Shown here: one piece after another, positions 30,217 to 40,029 of the stretch
How the letters are laid out: each line of letters begins with the position of its first letter
Position numbering within the stretch: the first letter of the stretch is position 1
Assembly: GCA_030278955.1 (NCBI GenBank)
Contig: JAOANR010000002.1
Span: 26,398,057-26,462,056, forward strand
From: Hygrophila difformis
Taxonomy: Eukaryota > Streptophyta > Magnoliopsida > Lamiales > Acanthaceae
Direction: 5' to 3'
DNA: 64,000 nt
Position numbers and translations under genes: made by a program
The notes under the pieces: generated by a model
Databases searched by the model: none
What the model was told of the DNA's origin: nothing
Seen by the model: only the letters and a program-made list of their open reading frames with translations

Positions 30217-33200
30217 CCGGGGAAGATCCTTCAGAAGTATCTGATTCATTTCCCTCAGACTCTTGTGCTTCTTCCTGCTCATTCCCAGCATTCTCATTTC
30301 CTTCTTCTTCTGATTGACCTCCTTCTTGAGCAGGTTCTACATTTTCTTCCTGAACTTGTTCTGGGTTTTCTTCTTGAGCTCTATCAATATCATCATGTTG
30401 TGGATTGCCTATGCCTGAATCATGTATCAATGATGTGCTAGTATGTACCGTCTCAGTGACTTCCAAGCTATGCTGATTTAAGATCTCTGTGGGATCTTCC
30501 TGTGCAGGTTCGTTTAATAGAAGAGGGATAGCAGTAGGTTCTGAATCTTCAAATCCTTTGGTTCCAAAATATTCTTCTGCTTTCTTCTTCTGTTCTGCAA
30601 TCCACTCAGGATCATTCATCCTTGCAATTGCTCTCTGAGTTACTTCATCCCTAACTTGAGATGGTATGAGCCATTGATTCATTTGATCCTCAGCATTTGT
30701 CTGTATTCCAAGATATTGGTTAACAATATCTTCCACAAAATACTTTCTTCGTTGATCTTCTTGAATTTCATTTCTCAACACTTCTTCTTCATAAGCTTGA
30801 ATTGCTAATGGAGATGGTTCCACTGTCTGGTCAGAATTCCTTTGTTGTTGAACTTTCTCCACTTTTGACTCAAGTTTAGCTACATATTCACTTGCTTGTT
30901 CTACTGAGGTGCGTGCATCCCCTCCTTCCCTGGCCAATTTTCTGAACTTTTTGATCAAGCCTTCCAAGGAATAAGTCATGTTCCCTACTGTAGTTCCATG
31001 CAAGTTCATATCTTCAAAAGTTTGTAAATCTTCAAGTGACTGATCTTGAAATGTGTCCACTACTAATTTCTCCACTTGATCTAGAAATTCTTGCTCATCT
31101 GCAGCTTGTTCTGGTGGTGAGTCTTGTATAGTTTCTTTTTCTGAAGATCCTTGTAAATCAATCTGACTTTGAATAAGCTCTTTGTTAACCTGAGCTTGCT
31201 GACCTTCATCATGTCCTTCTATGTTATCTCTTTCAACAATCTGAGCCTGTTGAAGATCAGTGATCGGTTTAGTTGACCCTTGTTCATCAGGTTGATGTTC
31301 ATCGATACATGCTCTCCAGCCTTCCGAATCTATATCTCCCACTTCCAAATTGCTATAAGGAGTGAGTTCCAACCTCTCTGTATAGGGGACTATCCCTAAA
31401 GTTGGCTTGACTTTTTCTTCCTCAGAGCTGGTATCATGTACCACATACTTAGGCTTCCTAGCCTTCATCTTTATTCTGAACTTCTTAACAGGTTTTTCAT
31501 GTTCTTTTTCTTGTTGCTTTTCTTTCTCAGGAGTGATTCCCAATTGTTCTACATTCTCAAGAGAAGACCCTTGCTGCTTTAGTTCTTCAGGATTAGTCTT
31601 CTTCTGCTCAGAAGATAACTTTCCTCTCCTTTTGTAAGTAAAACTTCTTTCTTTTCTTGAGCTGATTGTAAAATCTCAATATCTTCATCCATTAAATCCC
31701 CTGCTTTTGGAACTTCTATCGTCAAGTCCAGAATTTCTTTGGCTGCTAGCTCATCTTCATTCTTCCTCTTCTTTGGAATTCGGCTAGTTTTCTCAGACTT
31801 GCTCGTCTCCACCTTTCTCTCAGTCCTTTTCTTAGCTGTTGGTACTTCTTCTGAAGTGCTTGAACTGAAATTGTGTGAATTTCTCTTCCTGGTGGATACT
31901 TTCTTTTTACCTTTCTTATCTAGGGTTTTCATGAATTCCTCCCATTCACGGTTTGCCTTTTGTCTGTTTGCATAATAATAGTCCATACTTTCTTGCAGAA
32001 TCGGATGGAGTTCATCATTTCCTTCTTTTCTTTCTCCTACAATAGTTGTGACTTCATCTACTACTCTCATTTTCTCAATTCTTTGTTCATCATCTGTGCT
32101 GTCTTCATCTGAATCATGCTTCTTGACATAAAAATTTTTGCCCATTCCTTTCAACATCACATTCATTCCCTTTCTGTTCAGATATTTCTCATTCCATGCA
32201 TCCCAATCATCAATGATTACCTGCTGAATTCTTCCTTGTGTTTGATCAGTATAGGGTCTATGCTCCTTGTATGCATTTTCTTTGCACATAGCATCATATC
32301 TGATATACTTCTCAATGAATTCTTTCTTTCTCTCCTAAACATATCCATGAACTTCCTGTTGGAGAGTTGGAGGTAATCTCTTCATGATCTTGTTAGGTCT
32401 GTCTGTAATGAGTAGATCTGCATCTGCTGATGTTATTGATGGGGCTGAAACTTTCCTTAAATTCGTTATAGGTTCCAGTCCTTCATTAACAACAGATTCT
32501 CTGAAAATGTTCCTTACTATATTTTGTGGTGTCTGTTTTGCATCAGATCTCTGTTTCCTGTTCTTCCCTGATCTCTCAGCTTCTCTCTCCTCCGCATCCT
32601 TAACCCATGCTTGCTGTTCTGGCATCAAATCAGCAAACTCTTCTAGTGGAAGTTCCTCATTAGGTTTCCTTGTCAACCCTGGTTTAAGAATCCTTCTCTT
32701 CAGATTTAGTCCCTTAGCCCACTCATTCATATGCCTGATCCAGCTATTCCTAGCTTCCTAAATGGTTCCTGGGGACATCTTTCCATACCATCTTGCCTTG
32801 TTTAGCTTTCTTGAAATGAGGCTCGAGGTCATGTCTCAAGTTGATTCGAGCATCAATAATCCTATCCAAGGCCAAATTTGTCAAGAAATTCTGTTCGATA
32901 GGTCCCTTCTTATTCAAGAATGTTGGAGGCATGTATGTAGGGAGTGCCTGCTGAGCATCATAGACTCTAGCATTTCGGATTTCCTGAAGTTTGCAGCAAT
33001 GTTTGGTGAGTCGCTTCACATATTTTGGTAGTGGTTGAGGATCAAAGTAATCCAACTCCAGCCCTATTTGATCTTTTGGATTGATAATTCTGTAGCATTC
33101 CTGATTCCACTCAGCCATGCTCTTCTTTTCCCTTTCCAAAAGTCTTTCGAGTCTGATTTCATTAGGCAGATGCTTGTCATTGATGAGAAATATCATTTGG

Positions 33201-33454
33201 TCATCCCAAAATTTATTCATCTTATCCCAAAATGCTTCTTCTAAATCAATCATCAATGATTCCTTTTCTTTATCTGGTATATGTTGAATCATGAATGGAT
33301 TGACATAAAAGATTGGAGGTGAAATTTGCATTCCTGTCCATCCACCGCTTTTCCGAATAGTTTCCACCATTTTTGCTGTTTTCCTCATCGTCAAGAATGA
33401 TTTCTCTTTCTTATCTGATTCTATACCTCGAGCTTGAAGTTCTTCATAGGTCAT
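30217..33454 (-). pseudogene. Long unknown ORF, right copy, N-terminal and middle part
   Basis: Start ATG at 33454 (MTYEELQARGIESD), with IHK open back to an acceptor at 33465, as in the left arm. Breaks relative to the left copy: one extra base near 32780, TAG for a Gln codon after HGYV (32335-32337), and one missing base near 31650. After about 31290 it extends beyond the left copy's cut: an acidic Gln/Glu-rich region with a predicted coiled coil (EYVAKLESKVEKVQQQR) ending in SDTSEGSSP, where beta is inserted. The gene continues at 20502. No enzymatic motif is seen. The long conserved N-terminal part argues that it was selected as a protein until recently. Confidence 0.72.
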
Positions 33455-33511
33455 CTTATGAATCCTTAAGAAAGAAATAAGAATAAACTGGTTAACTAGT
33501 GTCACCATACT

Positions 33512-33639
33512 CACATTTAGAGCTTGACTCTAAATGTGCAGATGATAAAAGGAAACAAAATACCAGATTTTCCTTTTTATATTCTTCATTCTTTTCATGA
33601 TATCTCCATACTCACATTTAGAGATTTGCTCTAAATGTG
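33512..33639 (-). repeat. Two perfect 11-bp hairpins, right arm
   Basis: 33512-33538 and 33613-33639: the same CACATTTAGAG/CTCTAAATGTG stems as at 6091-6217, about 100 bp apart, between F-box D' and the long ORF. Only loop bases vary. Confidence 0.85.
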
Positions 33640-33803
33640 AAGATTACAATGCTGACTAAATCTACTTTATTGCAGAATAAAAATAACATAGAACTTTCAA
33701 TCATAACATCATCAATCAAAAACAAAATATAGCATTCATCAGATTCTTGCTAATACTATGGAATTACAAAGCATGGTGTTTCTTATGACATTCAATCTAT
33801 CAA

Positions 33804-34551
33804 TTACAAATGAGGGGGTGTCTCTGCCTCAATTCCAAATCTGAGGAACAGATTACAATGCTCAGAGACTAAGCACCTCATGCAGTAAATTGAGGTGACT
33901 CCATAAGTGTTCCTTGAAGGGCCGTGATTATTATCATAATAGTTCCTAAGATTGCAAAGTCTCTTCTTAGGTTGTCCTTGAAAAGGTGAGATAAATTTCT
34001 CATAATTTGATAGCCACCCTCTGACTTGAAGCCGAAGATCCTTGAGCCTCCGTCTATTCTTACACAGAGTAGCAAAGAGCCAAATTCCCTTTTCTTGTTC
34101 TTCAACTTCATCCTTACTCAAAAGCATAAGAGCTTTTACATAAATGGATGGGGGGTGATTATCAGTGATTGCAGGTTTTAAGAGCTCAAATGCTGCTTGT
34201 TCATTCTTAACTTGAACAAACAAACGCAGTGCCTCTTGTAGCTGGCACATCCCATTTCCTGCATTTCTGCAACTTTCAAGAAAAAGTCTTTGTGTTTCTT
34301 CAAAAGCCCCCCATCCCCATGCAGAAAATTCTTCAAGAGAAGCTTTTTTCAAGACTAAAGGATGATGGGTAGCCTTTTCAAGCTCTTTGCAGACTAATTT
34401 ACAGTTAAAGACAGTCTCAAGGTGATCAAATGCCAATCTTGATAAAATGTTTCCAAGAATCTCATAAGGAAGATCTGTGATCTGAGTTTCCTCTGATCCA
34501 GATTTCTTTATTGAAGTCCTTTGTTGTTTTGAAGAGCTTCCAATTTCACAG
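33804..34551 (-). CDS. F-box protein D' (terminal coding exon), intact
   Basis: It is open from the acceptor CTACTCAG at 34552 to the stop at 33804, about 248 residues: CEIGSSSKQQ, F-box LPYEILGNILSRLAFDHLE, helical repeats (AGNGMCQLQEALRLF, AFELLKPAI, YVKALMLLSKDE), SPFQGQPKKRLC and IYCMRC. There is no ATG before or within the F-box, so translation must start in an upstream exon. The 17-nt leader at 36619-36635 fits in phase. Likely SCF adaptor with unknown substrate; about 87% identical to D. Confidence 0.75.
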
Positions 34552-34712
34552 CTGAGTAGGATTAAAAACAATAGTTGAATTAAAAACTAGAGAATGAAAT
34601 TCATTAATGCAAAAGGAATGTACAGTTTAGGTCATCCAGAGAATTCTTCGCCCAAAACAAAAAGCACAAAAGATTACAAGCAAAGGAGATTATGAACTGC
34701 TTGATTTCTACA

Positions 34713-35465
34713 CTAGTCTAATTCTAGCAATTCATCTTCATTCTGCTCTTCTTCTCCATTGTTCCATTGCTCCCAATCAAATAATATGTCCAGTTCTCCA
34801 CTTGCTCTTCTGTATTGCTTGACATAGTCAAACAATTCACATGGAACACACTCCATCCTTTCATTGAAGGGTAATTGATGTCGCTCTTGAAGGAGTGATT
34901 CTTACAAAAGCTCCTTTCCTCTTGATCAAGGAATGGATTTGGGAACTTATCACCGTAAAGAAGCCAGTGCAGAACACTAATTTTAAGGAAAGCTAAATCG
35001 AAGGGATCCTGGGTTACAGATTCAATCAATTGAATTCCTTCCTCATCCAGTTGTGGGTCTTGTTTGGAAAGCAATAGAAGAGATCTTATGAAAACAGTTG
35101 GTTTGTGTTTATCATCTAATCCGGGCTTTAAGATTTCATAAGCTTTTTCTTCATTTTTATCATCCACAAAGGCTATCAGTGCAGGCTCGATGTTAAACAT
35201 ATGGTTGCCTGCATCCTGACATTCTTTAATGAATTTGACCAGATTACTTGGGTAAACATTTCCTCTCCAAATAGCACAGGTTTCTAAATTAGCTCTCTTT
35301 AGAGCTAATGATGATCTGCTTGCAGAGAAGAATTGCTTAGATGTTTCAGATGCTCTAAAAAGTGTCTTTATGCTCTCCATTCCTAATCTCGACAGAATGT
35401 CTCCCAGTAACTCAGTTGGTAAATCAAATATTTGAGTTTCCAAGAGTTGAGGGATTTCGACATTT
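34713..35465 (-). pseudogene. F-box gene C' (one frameshift)
   Basis: It starts behind the acceptor TTTTCAG at 35466 (NVEIPQLLETQIFDLPTELL), with F-box and helical repeats as in C (about 83% identical). One base is missing near 34895 (CTCC for CTCTC), so the last Cys pair and the acidic tail are out of frame. Reading in the original frame reaches the expected stop at 34713-34715. The F-box and repeats could still be made as a truncated protein. Confidence 0.78.
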
Positions 35466-35664
35466 CTGAAAAGAAAAGGAGGAAAAAACACAGAATTAAG
35501 AGTAAAACTCAACATTTATGCAGTAATTAAGAAATGAGATTAGATTTTATTAACAAAACCAAGCTGCATTACATGATACAAAAGACTTGATTTGGTGACA
35601 GTTTCAAAATCTAATATTAGAAGACTTGTCACACGCATCAATCTCTTCTTTCTTCATCTAAGAA

Positions 35665-36345
35665 TTATTCATTAATGCTAAGGTTATCAGAGTTCTCCTT
35701 TGCTGCCATCCTAAAATCAGCTATTGCTCTACTTGTATCACAATAAAGATAGTTGATCTGATCTGCTGTATGATTAAAATATAATGGCCTATGAAAGTTT
35801 TCCAGATTATAATCATCGATCATGCAGAATTCCCTCTTTTTCTGGCCTAAGAATGGATTCGGGACATATTCCCATTCTGAAAGTAAGGTGAGAAGATTAT
35901 ATCTGAACTCATAGTTGTTTAATCTATCATTTAAAATATGACTAATTAAATGAAGCCCTGCATCTATTTCCTTTCTAGAAACCCGACTTAAACAACATAA
36001 GGCTTTAAAATATTGAGAAAATTTGGAATTATCTTTTATCCCTTCTTCCAGGATTTGAAATGCCTTGTATTCTTTACCCTATGTGAACAGTTCCATAGCC
36101 TTATGTAGGTTCAGTATGTGATTTTTAGCCTTTCTGCAGGAGTGTAGAAACTTGGCTTTTCCAGGAGATTCATTAGAAATTCTTTTAAAAGCCGGATCCT
36201 CTACATTAAATCTCTGGAAAACAGTAGGGTAGTTTGAAACCATTTTGAATGTTGAACAAGTTCATTTTCAATGGAGCAAATCTTCGAAGCTGCTCTGCCC
36301 TACTCGTGACAAAATCTCCCCAATGACGTCCAGTGGAAGATCAGT
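35665..36345 (-). pseudogene. F-box gene B' (several stops, start lost)
   Basis: Clear counterpart of B over its whole length (LPLDVIGEILSRVGQSSFEDLLH ... NPFLGQKKREFC in parts). The start ATG has become TTG, two stops follow the F-box (near 36270), another interrupts FT*GKEYKAF (near 36080), and the Cys pair before the tail is changed. Its leader exon at 36619-36635 (MAGNNP, donor GTAAGC) and acceptor are intact and may now serve C' and D' only. Confidence 0.8.
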
Positions 36346-36618
36346 CAAGTGTAAAGCAGAGAACTCAGAAGCCTGCTCTTTACTGTTGTTCGAGCGAGTT
36401 TTAAAGAAGGAAAATCAGTAGTTTGTATTAATGAACTTATACTCCAAAATTTCTACAATTCTAAGGAAGAATGTGAAAGAATGAAGAGAGATTATGCGAA
36501 ATGCAAAATATAAACCCTAGTATACTAGTCAAGCATTTAGATGCAGGATGCAGAAGAAAAATCTGAAGAATTGAAACACCAGGAAGAATGAAATGAAGTA
36601 TGAATGGAAAGCTTACGG

Positions 36619-36635
36619 ATTGTTGCCTGCCATTT
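36619..36635 (-). other. 17-nt leader exon, right arm (MAGNNP)
   Basis: ATGGCAGGCAACAATCC then GTAAGC. One base differs from the left-arm leader. It is in phase with the acceptors of C' (35465), D' (34551) and the long ORF (33464). Confidence 0.7.
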
Positions 36636-37029
36636 GAGAGTGTTCCTGGAGTTGATGGTATTTCGAACGGTTCTGAATGAAAATTTCGCAAATGGAAGAA
36701 GAGAAGCTTGATAATGGCGGTTTCTCCTTTGAGAGAGAATATGGATAGATATGAAGACGATTTGAAAAGATATGGGGGTTATAGGGTATAAAAAGAAGTG
36801 GGCTGGCCTAGTTTAAAAGCTGCAGAGTAGGATACTCAAGCGTTTTTCCTCTCTTAGATTATACTCATTAGGTCTAGGCCTGCCACATCAGTGGGTTTGA
36901 ATATTAACTTAAAATTTGAGTTAATAAACCCACACAAGCAAAGCTTGGACAAAAATAGATTAATTGAAAACAAAGCGAGGGGTAAGAATTGAAAAGTATT
37001 AAGGCCACTAAATTATGCATTGAGTCTAG

Positions 37030-37332
37030 TTAGATTTTTTTTTAAAATCAGACTCTAAATCCGATTCATCTTCATACTCATCAAAATCTACCCTCAATTC
37101 CTTTATTTAAGGTTACCAATCCTTTCCTTTCATTCCCTGAATATACTCCTCTTTCAGCCTAAAGGATGTTTTAGAAACCTCATTCAACATTTTGCAATTG
37201 ATGGTCAAACACCAAGCTTAAGAGATTTTCTCAAGAATCTCATAGTGAAGTGCTGTGATCTGAGTTTCCCCTGATCCAGACTCCTTTGATAACATTCTTG
37301 TTTTCATGAGGAGCTTCCAGTTTCATCACTAG
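37030..37332 (-). pseudogene. Chimeric F-box relic (D-like start, A-like end)
   Basis: On the minus strand, 37332 to about 37215 matches the start of D (GAAGCTCC ... GGGAAACTCAGATCACAG ... TATGAGATTCTTG). From about 37190 to 37030 it matches the 3' end of the A gene (AGGAGTATATTCAGG; GGAATTGAGGGTAGA; then an acidic Ser/Asp tail). The middle of both genes is missing. It sits between E and B', exactly where the left arm has the 3' end of A. Confidence 0.65.
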
Positions 37333-37508
37333 TTAATGATTGGATTGAATTAAGAAAATGAGCATAAAGGAGAGAAAGTACAAGAATTGTGAAGTAACAA
37401 GTTTAATAAAAACATATTAAAAGGTGGTTCCAAATTACATCCCAAGATTTCTGAAAATACAAAAATTATAGCCATAGCATTTCCTTACTCTAGAAAATAC
37501 TGAACTAT

Positions 37509-38624
37509 TCAAGGATTAACAATTTCCTCATCATCAGAATCAGTCCACAGAAATTCATCAGGGAACACCTCGCCACAATACAATCTAAATTGCCTTACCA
37601 TGTCAAAGAATTGACAAAGAATACAGTCCATCCTAATATGTGGTGGTAACAAGGCTCGTTCCTGCAATGTATGAGTCTTGCAATAACTTCTCTCTTCTTG
37701 GCCTTGAAAAGGGTTTGGGATTCTTGGAATATGGATTAACCAATGAAAAAGGTAGAGTTTAATGAAAACAACCTCTAAAACATTTGAAGCTGTTGTTTTG
37801 ATCAACTCTAATCCTGCTTCAGTTAGCTTGTCATCTTGTTTTGTTAAGAGAAGCATTGTTCTGAGTAGAATGGTGGGTTGATGTTCATCGTCTAGTCCTG
37901 ACTTAAGGAGTTCAAAGGCTTTCTTCTCATCTCGTTCATCAACAAATGCTATTAATGCAGGTTCAATATTGAACATAAAATTCTCTGCATTTTGGCATTC
38001 TTGAATGAATCTTTTCTGATTATCAGGATAGACATCTTCCCTCCATCTCATACATGATTCCAGGTTTGCTCTCTTGAACACAAGATGAGTTTTGCTCGCT
38101 TGATAGAATATTGGAGAGACTTATGCTACCCTAAAGAGTTCCCTTACATTGTCTTTTCCAAGTCTCGACAAAATATCTCCCAGCAACTCAGTGGGTAAAT
38201 GAGATATCTGAGTTCCAAGGAGTTGTGGATTCCTAGCATTTCTGTTTCCAGAAAAGAATACAATAAGGAATACAAAAGCGAACTTTTATCTAAAACGGTG
38301 GAACTAACAATTCGAAAATGGGATTTCATTTCTATTGCGAAGCTCCAATAGTCCCATATAGACAATGCGTCAGTTACAAACTAAAGATTTCAGAAGAAAC
38401 TCTCCAAATTAATCATTGTTTAAATGAGTTTAAAGAAACGGCTTTCAGTTATAAGAAATCTAAATGTTTAGTTTTCCGATTTTTAAAGCCGAAATGGACT
38501 TATCGAAAATTCAGAATCATGAACCCTAGGTCTAAAAGCGTAATCCGAAGACAAACATTGCAGAATAGAACAGGAATGTGAAAAATAGGATAAACTGGAT
38601 TGCTTACGGATTGTTCTCGGCCAT
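37509..38624 (-). pseudogene. F-box gene E (two exons, one nonsense), right arm only
   Basis: Exon 1 at 38608-38624 encodes MAENNP with donor GTAAGC. Exon 2 starts at 38241 behind CCAG and runs in frame: NARNPQLLGTQISHLPTELL, F-box, helical repeats (AENFMFNIEPALIAF, AFELLKSGLDD), NPFQGQEERSYC, MDCILC, acidic end at 37509. A TAA at 38121-38123 stands where C has a Glu codon (RVA* versus RASE). It is closest to C. It has no counterpart in the left arm. This gene shows that the short-leader two-exon structure is a genuine gene model of the family. Confidence 0.75.
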
Positions 38625-39024
38625 GTTTGTCCGTCGACTGGGTTTCTGAATGAACTTGCTATGAGAATGATTGAAAATGGTAGTATTGGTGTGTTACGAT
38701 TTCTTCTCGGAAGAGAAAAGGAAAGAAAGACTGATGAAAAGTTTTGAAATGACAACTGAGAGGAATGACTGCAAGGATATAGCCGCCCTATTTCTATCTA
38801 AGAACTGCAGGGGTCAAGATAGTAAATCTTGTCTCTGCAGAGAGTAATGATTAAGCCTAAAATAAGCCTATTTGAAAACAAATTTATTTTAAAATGACAG
38901 ATAAAAATCTAGTGTAAAAGATAAGATCAAGTCATTTTCTTTCACAAGAATAAAGCGAGGAGTAGAAAAATATCATCATAAGAGGGCTCGAAATTAAACA
39001 AAAATTAAGAGAATACATAATCAT

Positions 39025-39765
39025 TTAATTTGAATCTGAATCAGTTTCTAATTCTGACTCAGATTCAATTACATGTTCATTGAAATCTTCTCTTAATTCT
39101 CTAATCAAACTAGTAACCTCACAACACAAACAATCAATGTTTGTGGCACCATAATTATAGTGTGGAGATTCCCTAACTAAGTCCCTACTGTGTGGTGCTA
39201 TGTAATCACAGTAATAGCGATGCCCTTGTCCCCGAAAAGGATTAGGCTCTTCTTCACTGTCGATAAACACACTGCTGATCTTCTCCTTAATCTTGTGGAT
39301 ATGTTCTTCCTCTTTAAGGATTGATCCAAGTAGATACAATCCTTCATCAATCTCTTCAAGGTTCTCTGAACTCAGAAGGATGAAGGCCTTGATGAAGATT
39401 GAAGGGTGATGATTATCTTCAATTCCAGGCTTGAGGATTTCGAAAGCGGCTTCCATGAGCCCTGTATTGCAGAAAACCGAGAGTGCAGGTTCAAGTTTGA
39501 GCATGAAGTTCCCTGCCTCTCTGCATCTTTGCATTATCTGAGTGTAGTGAGCATCAAGTGTTCTTTCCGCAGTGATTCGCCTCACTACATTTGCTCTCCT
39601 CCATACTACAGGCGCCTTACTTGCTCTAAAGAATTTCTTGCAAGTTGGGGCTGCCCTGGCTACATCCTTCATCTCTTCCTTTCCCAGTCTTGAAAGAATG
39701 TCTCCTAAAATTTCATCAGGAATATCTGCAATGGAGGTTCTAGCATTGGGAGCTGCTGCGGCCAT
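39025..39765 (-). CDS. F-box protein A', intact
   Basis: Start ATG at 39765 (MAAAAPNARTSIADIPDEILG); 246 residues in one exon. A longer in-frame ATG at 39876 exists but would place the TATA box inside the protein, so I prefer the inner start. F-box at residues 12-45, helical repeats (AGNFMLKLEPALSVF, AFEILKPGIED, FIKAFILLSSENL), NPFRGQGHRYYC, then IDCLCC and an acidic tail. Likely SCF adaptor. The upstream DNA matches the region upstream of A in the left arm. Its 5' half was copied to 47865-48408. Confidence 0.82.
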   Translation of the reverse strand: MAAAAPNARTSIADIPDEILGDILSRLGKEEMKDVARAAPTCKKFFRASKAPVVWRRANVVRRITAERTLDAHYTQIMQRCREAGNFMLKLEPALSVFCNTGLMEAAFEILKPGIEDNHHPSIFIKAFILLSSENLEEIDEGLYLLGSILKEEEHIHKIKEKISSVFIDSEEEPNPFRGQGHRYYCDYIAPHSRDLVRESPHYNYGATNIDCLCCEVTSLIRELREDFNEHVIESESELETDSDSN

Positions 39766-39846
39766 TCTAATTTCTGATAAAGGTTGTAGGATGATTGTTC
39801 TAATGTGGGAATGTTTGAGATGAAAGGAGAGAAAGATTCGACTAGA

Positions 39847-39853
39847 TTTTATA
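39847..39853 (-). promoter_or_regulatory. TATA box of F-box A'
   Basis: TATAAAA on the minus strand, 82 bp before the chosen start codon, with CTCGCTTTGT-type inverted repeats about 140 bp further upstream. The left arm has a degenerate CTACAAATA at this place. Confidence 0.6.
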
Positions 39854-40024
39854 GCAGAAAAACTAAATTCTGCCATAATTACAAGCGGTTGAAACGACGT
39901 GTGATGGTTGGTGTACGAGAAGAAGAAGAGTCTGAAAAAGGGTATTTTGGTCTTTGAGAAGTTTGAAAATCTATCCGTTCAGTATTCCCAGGCTCTCGCT
40001 TTGTCAATTGTCATCGCGTGGTTA

Positions 40025-40029
40025 TAAAA
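40025..40029. other. Target site duplication TAAAA, left side of gamma
   Basis: TAAAA precedes TGTCATACC and recurs behind the distal LTR at 51465-51469. It also appears at 48668-48672 because the flank was duplicated. Confidence 0.85.

Noticed and set aside
39765..39876. Longer start of F-box A' at 39876
   Set aside because: It would include the TATA box, and the matching left-arm sequence is not open; the inner start aligns with the left gene.
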